A program made the position numbers and the translations under genes. The notes beneath the pieces are model-generated. The model made no database searches. It was not told the origin of the DNA and worked only from the letters and a program-made list of their open reading frames with translations. Below are positions 58,037 through 64,000 of a stretch of 64,000 bases of DNA, piece after piece (position 1 is the first letter of the stretch; every line of letters starts with the position of its first letter). Source of the stretch: Agelas oroides (Eukaryota; Porifera; Demospongiae; Agelasida; Agelasidae); contig OX422198.1 in assembly GCA_949130485.1 (NCBI GenBank), positions 2,809,262 through 2,873,261 on the forward strand, in the 5' to 3' direction.

Positions 58037-58238
58037 GGTAAAACCTTCATATTTGAGCACATACCGTGTTTACAAACAGAAGGGAGCCTTGATAAACCTA
58101 TACACTGTTATACAATGTGCCCCACTAAGACACAGCACAGATGATTGTAAGGTCAAGGCTATTACAAAAGCGAGGACATAATAAATAACTGACATGATAC
58201 ATTGACTGCTCATACAAACAGATAAACATATGGAATGA

Positions 58239-59096
58239 TTACTGCTGGTCTCTCCAGTTCCTAGTACACCATATCTTGTGTGACTCTAGAATGGCTGTTC
58301 GGGCAAGTGTAATCAGGAAGGTTCGGAACTCTCGCTTGCTAACGGGTGTGAGCGCCTCTAAAAGGGATTTAAAACCCTTTACTGAGACAACACCTCGACT
58401 CCCAACCTCAATCGTCATAATCTCTGCTCTGTACCCTCTATTTCGAGCCTCCTCTCTCAATTCTAGATACTTGTCAGTCTTTCTCTGAATGGCTGCTTCA
58501 AAGGCGGTCTCAAAACATACTGTCAGCTCTATGAGGGTGACTTCCTTTGGATTCTCGTGCCAAAGGACAATATCTGGTCGGAGGTCAGTTGTAGCAAGCT
58601 GGAGTGGGTATTGGTACATCGCTCCTGGGAGATCGGCCATGATGTTTGCTCCTGGAGGCAGATGTGGGTTGATGAAGTCCACAATTTCATTGAGGACTGA
58701 ATCGTGGCGTTTGTTATATCGTCTCAACTCTAGGGCAACCGGGCAATCATTGAGAATGTGGAGGAGTGTCTGCTTCCTTCCACACAGCTTACAGCCATCA
58801 GTAAGGCCCTCTCTCCTTCGCCAGATAGATAAGTTTGAGTTGTGGGGGAGAGTGTCTGAGGCAGCATTAAGAGCAAACTTCAGGCTTTCTGATGGGAGGC
58901 AGTTCACTGCAGCAGACCATACTTCAGCTGCTTCTTCATCGGTCTCTCTCATGAGCTGCCCTTGCTGAGGAAGGTTCTCCACATGCTCACGTCTACTGTT
59001 GGCATCATCTCTTGCAACCTTTGCCTTGGTCCTGGCTACCAGGCCTCTTCTGCTCACACCTGGGTCTTCCACCATCACATCACGTGTCAATCGCAT
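58239..59096 (-). pseudogene. C-terminal part of a non-LTR element with restriction-like endonuclease
   Basis: Open for 285 aa on the minus strand but no RT upstream. A CKLCGRKQTLLHILNDCPVA zinc-knuckle-like motif (C-x2-C-x7-H-x4-C, near residues 100-120) is followed by LRPDIVLWHENPKEVTLIEL and VCFE, then KTDKYLELREEARNRGYRAE and IEVGSRG. The PD...E-x-T...K arrangement is a PD-(D/E)XK nuclease, as found after the RT in R2/R4/NeSL-type non-LTR retrotransposons. It is flanked on both sides by (TC)n. 5'-truncated, so dead as an element. Confidence 0.65.
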
Positions 59097-59105
59097 GGGT
59101 TGGAA

Positions 59106-59107
<2 letters not shown>

Positions 59108-59168
<61 letters not shown>

Positions 59169-59170
59169 AA
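59108..59170. repeat. (TC)n / (TTTC)n microsatellite
   Basis: On the minus strand this (GA)n run directly follows the interrupted beta-helix pseudogene and precedes the non-LTR fragment. Confidence 0.95.
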
Positions 59171-59424
59171 CCCACCATAGAGGATGCTACCAGCAGAATT
59201 AGCAGTGTTGTTTACGAATACAAAACTTGGAGTTGTTTCTAATTGTGATGACAGCTCGAAAAAGCATTGAATTGTATATAGATTGTAAGTAAATATGGAA
59301 TCAAGTGTTGGTTCATCTACATACAAGACACCTCCATATTGCTGAGCATGGTTTCGTTCAAAGGTGATTTGACGGTGTGATTCCAACATAATTCTTACAC
59401 CATTTTGCAATGCTATTGCTCCAC

Positions 59425-61085
59425 CATTACTATAGCTAGTATAGTTACAATATAAAATGCGTATATAAAAAGTGTAGTATTATTTTGAAATACTACACTT
59501 ATCGACCAATCAGATTAGTATTACACTTTTTTCACAGTAAAGTATGAAAAAAGTGTAATTGGAGCGAGCGCAGTGAGCCCCACACTTGTGGTGAAAATGG
59601 AAAATTGTCTATATATATATATATATATATGGTACGTGCGTATTCCGTATATGCATTCTGCCCTATTTGTGCGCGATGCAATATTTCCGCATTGCATATT
59701 GGGTTCATGTATTACTGCTTGCTCAAGAGACAAGACTAGAAAGGCTGAACAGTGGGAATCAACGCAACAGGGATTTGAAAACAGCGAGACTGAGACTGAT
59801 TATTGACGGCGAGCTTGTGAAACTTCCATACCACAACTCCAGTAATTGTGCTCAGGAAATGAGCTGACAATATAGACTACATCAAAAAAAGACCTGGCTC
59901 CATACTCCATAGCTGAGAGAATCCTGATTCCACAGCTCTATGGGCTCAGCAAATATCCACTATACATGCACTTGAGGAGACAGTACCGAAATGTGGAGTC
60001 ACAGGAAACCAATGGAATATACTTGTTCGTACTAAGCTGTTGAACCCTCACCCTTGACTTGCAACTCTTCAGGCCAATTGCTTGGAGATTAAATTTGTTG
60101 CCTACAGCTGTAGCTACTACCCCACTGTAACGACACAGAGTGTGTACAATGAACCCAACCACATAGCTACCCAGATGAGCACATAGCTATACCCAAGCTA
60201 TATTGCTCCATGAACACCAGCATACATTTGATACCCTAGCCTCACCCCTGGGCATTTCCCGCCTCTACTGTTACAAGCTACAGCTGGAGGTGGAGAAGAC
60301 CTGGGAACGAGCCTATTGTTATGTGAGACTTAGTGTATGCAAGTGGGAAATGTAGTGCTATGAAACTCTAATGCATCATGTAACTCATTCACGCTCGCCC
60401 CACAATGCACTGCATTCCCCTAGCACTAATCTGATTGGTCAATGCGAAGCGCCGCGTACGTGGTTGCTACAGGAACGCTGCAGGGACGCAGCCCTTCCAT
60501 TTTTCAAATTTGGGTGGAGCAGAAGGCGGAGCTCTCTTTTTCGGACTACAATGCGAATAGCTGCATGCTGTAACAGCGCTTTACTGTTAGCAGAACAGTA
60601 AAATTATCGAGCGAAGGTGCTTCAGAAGTCGTGTCGACGTTGAAGAGTATAGGCAGTAGCGAGAACGGCCCTGACGAGTGTGCTTGCAAAACTACGGAAG
60701 CTCGGCACGGGTTGGCAAGCGCTGTGTTGCTGCGTTCGGCTTGTGCTTGCGAGTTTAGCCTCATATTCGAGTTTTATCGCCACAGCGTTTGCCGCTTGCG
60801 GTACCACGAAGGTTAATAGGTGCTACAGACGGCAAACGGCTAATAACTTTCGAGTGCCTTGTCACGGAAGCTCAGCAGTGCATGGCTTCTAGGAACCGTT
60901 TTGATGGCAGCTGAATGTGGATTATAAAGCTATAGTATTAATACGTGATAGCATGGTTTGCTGTGGTATTTTGGATTAATAGCACTCTTAATGCAGTAAA
61001 TTGTACTCGGCTACGCCTCGTACAATTATTTCTGCATTACTCGTGCTATTAATCCCAAATACCACAGCAAACCATGCTATTACAT
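59425..61085. mobile_element. 1.66-kb insertion in the pseudogene, composite of short repeats
   Basis: Begins after GCTCCACCATT and ends before ATATGCTGTGTTTTCTG, which are adjacent in the intact gene's counterpart. Contains a GGAGCGAGCGCAGTGAGCCC end (59562) with its inverted partner near 60393 (TCACGCTCGCCCC), (AT)n at 59610-59629, a TAGCCTCA...GAGCCTA fold-back (60237-60315), and a large hairpin (60946-61080). Confidence 0.6.
60946..61080. repeat. Hairpin with about 55-bp arms
   Basis: AGCATGGTTTGCTGTGGTAT is mirrored by ATACCACAGCAAACCATGCT; arms include GATTAATAGCAC and GTGCTATTAATC, with the centre near TACGCCTCG. Confidence 0.85.
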
Positions 61086-62249
61086 ATACTTATATGCTGT
61101 GTTTTCTGTGAATTTCATCCTTGCTTCTGATTCCACGACCATTGTTGATTTATCAACTAATATAGCACCTCCATACTCCTGGGCATAGTTTCTTACGAAG
61201 CTGACATTACTTTTTTCCCCAACAATCAGTTGAGAACTACCATATAATATTATAGCGCCACCTATACTGCCTCCATTTCTCACTAACTCTGCTGTTCGTT
61301 GAAACTTCATCATAGACTTGCTTGTAAGAATTACTGCGGCCCAATGTACCTTCGAATGGCTGGTAATTTGAATGTATTGGGATCGAATTTGTGATTATTT
61401 CCAATGAATTTAACTTCTCCATTGAAAGATATGGTGCTTTCGTCTAAGTACATTGCACTTGGGTATCCTTTGTTGTAAATGAAGTGACATCTTCCTGAAG
61501 CTGTGATCTTGCTGTACTGTATGAATACTTTTCTATAATTATAGGCTAATTTCAAATCTTGCATTTGCATGTACCGCATGCCTATGATGTAAAGTGCGAA
61601 GGGTTTGCTATTCAGCACAGTAATGTTCTGCAGTCTTATGAACTCGGTATGTAATCTGTGTTAGCACAATGCAAAGTCCACTAGCACCCCATTCAATGTT
61701 TTTTGAATGGTTTGGTGGCTTTCCAAACATCACATGTGAATCTTCAATGTTGAGAGCAGTTGACGGTGAGGCGGAGGGAAGATCCAGAAAAATGATCAAA
61801 CAGTTTGGTTTGTTGTAACTGAAGGTAGACTGAGAGATATTAGAATATCCAATAATATTGATTCCTAATAGTCCAGCTCCTGTGGATAAGCTTATGATGG
61901 TTGTGTTAATTGTTTGCTTGAAGTAAATTGTGACCTTGGACATTTGTATGAAGGTTTCAAAGTCACGAGGGTACACAACATTCTCTTCAATTGTGAACTT
62001 GGAGGAAATAAATGCTCCACAGGATATGAAACTTAGCCTTGCAATCTTGAGTGTGGTGACATTTATGAATGCAAATCCTAGTGATCCTGTACACTGAATC
62101 ACACTCCTTGAGTCACTGTTGGTATGATAATATCCGATCATGGAGATATTTCTCACATCCTTAATCAACACACTGAGATCCTCAATGATGTTTGTTTGAT
62201 GGTTCCCGGGCAGGAATGTGATGACTGTGTTAGATGCAAAGTACTGAGA

Positions 62250-62874
62250 TAGCCTCGTTCCCAGGCTCTCCCCGCGCACGAACGAAAAATCGAAAGGAAA
62301 GGAGAGAGCCTGGTAAAATTTATCACGTGAGAAACGTCATAGGTAGAGAGAACTTAATTACATGTGGGCGAACGAATGAACTCGCCCACGCTGCATGGAC
62401 AGAATACAGTTGCGATAGCTTTATGGCCGACAGAATGGGACTAGACAGCACTATGCTACATTACCTGGCAGTACGGAAAGCTATGGTAAGCGTATACAGA
62501 CACATACATTCGAAAATTACGCTAACCTACTCGCTTACCTGGCAAACTGACCGCTTTACACCCCGGAGAATGGCTTTCAAGGCGCTATTAAACGCCAAGG
62601 CGGCCCTTTCCTGGGCTTTGCTCAAGTTTTCTCTGCCGCTTATTATTCGAAAAAACTGCCAGAACGGGCTCCTACTAAAAACCAGCTATGTGTACTGTCG
62701 ATTATCGATCAACTACGTGCGTGGGCACATCGACGATCTGCCTACGCTCAATTAAGTCCTCTCTACCCTTCTCTCTGCCCCTACGTCACTCACGTGATAA
62801 ATTATCCCAGGCCCTCTCCCGCTTTTCCGTACTGCAAGCGATGGAAAGCTGGGTGGGGCCTGGGAACGAGGCTA
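62250..62874. mobile_element. 625-bp MITE inside the beta-helix pseudogene, perfect 9-bp duplication
   Basis: TAGCCTCGTTCCCAGGCTCT to GGCCTGGGAACGAGGCTA. GTACTGAGA flanks both sides (62241-62249, 62875-62883). The flanks are pseudogene sequence, so the empty site can be predicted from the intact paralogue. Internal arms include a CTTAATT-containing stretch like that of 20226. Confidence 0.92.
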
Positions 62875-63060
62875 GTACTGAGATGGGTTTATAGTACTAC
62901 ATCAGTGAGAGTGTAGCAAGAATTCTTAGGGCAACTTGTACCACCACTGGGTGCAACATAGAATTGCTCTGCTGTGACCATGGGTAGTAGAAAGAGGCAA
63001 AACAACAAGTGGAGATACATTTTGGGATTTCTTCTGGACCCAGTGCTCTCTTTTAGGATT

Positions 63061-64000
63061 GATCTGAAGATAGTGTAGCTGCCTTAGCTCTAATCCAGTC
63101 ATACGACTACCAAAATTATAGACAAATGGAATACATGCTCTTATTTACACTGTTTTGTTTTGAATAATCTATATGAATGTTTATACAATTAATTATTGCT
63201 ATAGTCAACTTCTTTTTATCAATGAAAACCTGGTTATTAAATACAACATACTTTGTTAAAGAAACATTTTCTTTGGGAAACTGGGTTATTGGATTTCATT
63301 TACACCTTATAATCCCCTGAAACAAAGCTGTTTACTCTTAATGGTGTATACATGTATACATTTGGAAATCTTTCCACATAACTGTTGTTAGGTGCAATAG
63401 TTTGGTTATGAATACACTGCTGCTACCGTTGTTGGAAAACAGACTTTGGGAAATTTGTTAGTTTGTATGGAACATGACAGTCCTTTGATTGTACTGTACT
63501 GTTCCACTGATGGGTTCTTGAAATCCACCAACCAAATTTGTTGGTGGTACGAACAGGCAATTAGTATGTAGATTAACTTCACAATGATGGAGGGGAAGTA
63601 CGGGAGGTTTCTTCATCTGGAAAATATAGACCTGTGAAATAATCATGCCAATTGATACTTGTTTAGATACATAGCTTTGCTCCTGTTTTCCAGAAATGAG
63701 AGTTCTCGAATGCTAATTACATAACAACATAAAATGTTGATTTGCTTTATACTTTTCACCAGCATAAATAACAGTTGGAAGTCTTACCCTCAGTTCTATG
63801 TAGTAAATGTATGGCTTTGATGGAAAATTGAACCAATCCATATACCAAGTGACATAATACATCAGACTCAGTTAAGGGTACGGGATACATAATGGGGCGC
63901 GGTCAACGGTTCAGACTTACTAACTGCGAAGTGATTACACAACACTGACTACAGCTGCAAAATATGGAACATGAAAAGGGAGATCCTAAACACATTCTTC
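63061..64000. other. Distal upstream region, no gene recognised
   Basis: No supported exon. A GGTACGGGATACATAATGGG stretch at 63878-63897 resembles the GGTTACGGGATACAG repeat at 38685. Confidence 0.4.

Larger units (their letters stand above)
59165..63020 (-). pseudogene. Decayed paralogue of the beta-helix membrane protein
   Basis: Pieces colinear with the 52098-56006 protein: 63020-62884 (signal peptide, start MYLHLLFCLFLLPMVTAEQF, then TSCPKNSCYTLTD), 62249-61608 (from QYFASNTVITFLPGNHQTNI on), 61618-61331, 61313-61080 and 59410-59165 (ending GSILYGGL). Breaks: a stop and frameshift near 62900, a MITE (62250-62874), loss of roughly residues 255-375 near 61615, a 1.66-kb insertion (about 59425-61085), and truncation at a (GA)n tract. 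The Cys-rich neck, membrane region and tail are absent. The leader AGAGAGCACTGGGTCCAGAA matches the intact gene. Confidence 0.88.

Noticed and set aside
57757..58181. ORFs rich in Arg/Glu or Leu/Ser
   Set aside because: Translation of a (TC)n microsatellite in both directions.
58276..58968. Plus-strand ORFs of 70 and 159 aa
   Set aside because: Antisense of the nuclease fragment, which has recognisable motifs on the minus strand.

Overview
This is a eukaryotic, probably invertebrate metazoan window. A demosponge fits best, because the large beta-helix/multi-TM protein on the minus strand is a type I associate with sponge gene sets, but that is inference. Evidence for a eukaryote: phase-consistent GT-AG introns, poly-A signals, many short inverted-repeat (MITE-like) elements, remnants of LINE, Penelope-like, tyrosine-recombinase (YR) and hAT transposons, and abundant simple repeats. 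I saw no tRNA, rRNA, CRISPR array or bacterial-type gene organisation.

Three host genes can be supported. (1) A plus-strand gene spread over about 28 kb (5304-33336, 5' end not found). Ten exons join in frame to encode the end of a von Willebrand A-like domain, then a ubiquitin-conjugating E2 (UBC) domain with a catalytic Cys, then a C-terminal U-box. This is an E2 and an E3 in one polypeptide, and no single-frame scan shows it. A possible alternative first exon lies at 10848-10946. (2) A minus-strand, single-exon gene (52098-56006, 1302 aa) for a secreted-N-terminus protein with a beta-helix ectodomain, a Cys-rich neck and about eight membrane segments. (3) A decayed paralogue of gene 2 upstream (59165-63020), broken by a MITE, a 1.66-kb insertion and a GA microsatellite next to a non-LTR fragment. 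A single orphan exon at 49863-49999 (+) probably belongs to a fourth gene.

Layout: 1-2.7 kb, an internally deleted YR retrotransposon with A1-B1-A2-B2 split repeats. 2.7-33.5 kb, the vWA-UBC-U-box gene, its introns filled with MITEs, LINE, PLE and hAT remnants. 33.5-40 kb, MITEs and unassigned sequence. 40-42.8 kb, a degraded APE-type LINE. 44.2-46.3 kb, a DIRS/Ngaro-type YR element cut off by an 11-bp minisatellite (46.3-47.5 kb). 48.7-49.8 kb, a MITE beside the orphan exon. 50-51.6 kb, repeats. 52-63 kb, the beta-helix gene and its dead copy. 63-64 kb, unassigned.

The clearest mobile-element result is a MITE family with TIR TAGCCTCGTTCCCAGG. Four copies are flanked by 9-bp target duplications (three perfect, one 8/9), pointing to Mutator-like transposition. 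A second family (TIR CAGGGTTGTAGTAATTG) has a perfect 8-bp duplication, as expected for hAT.
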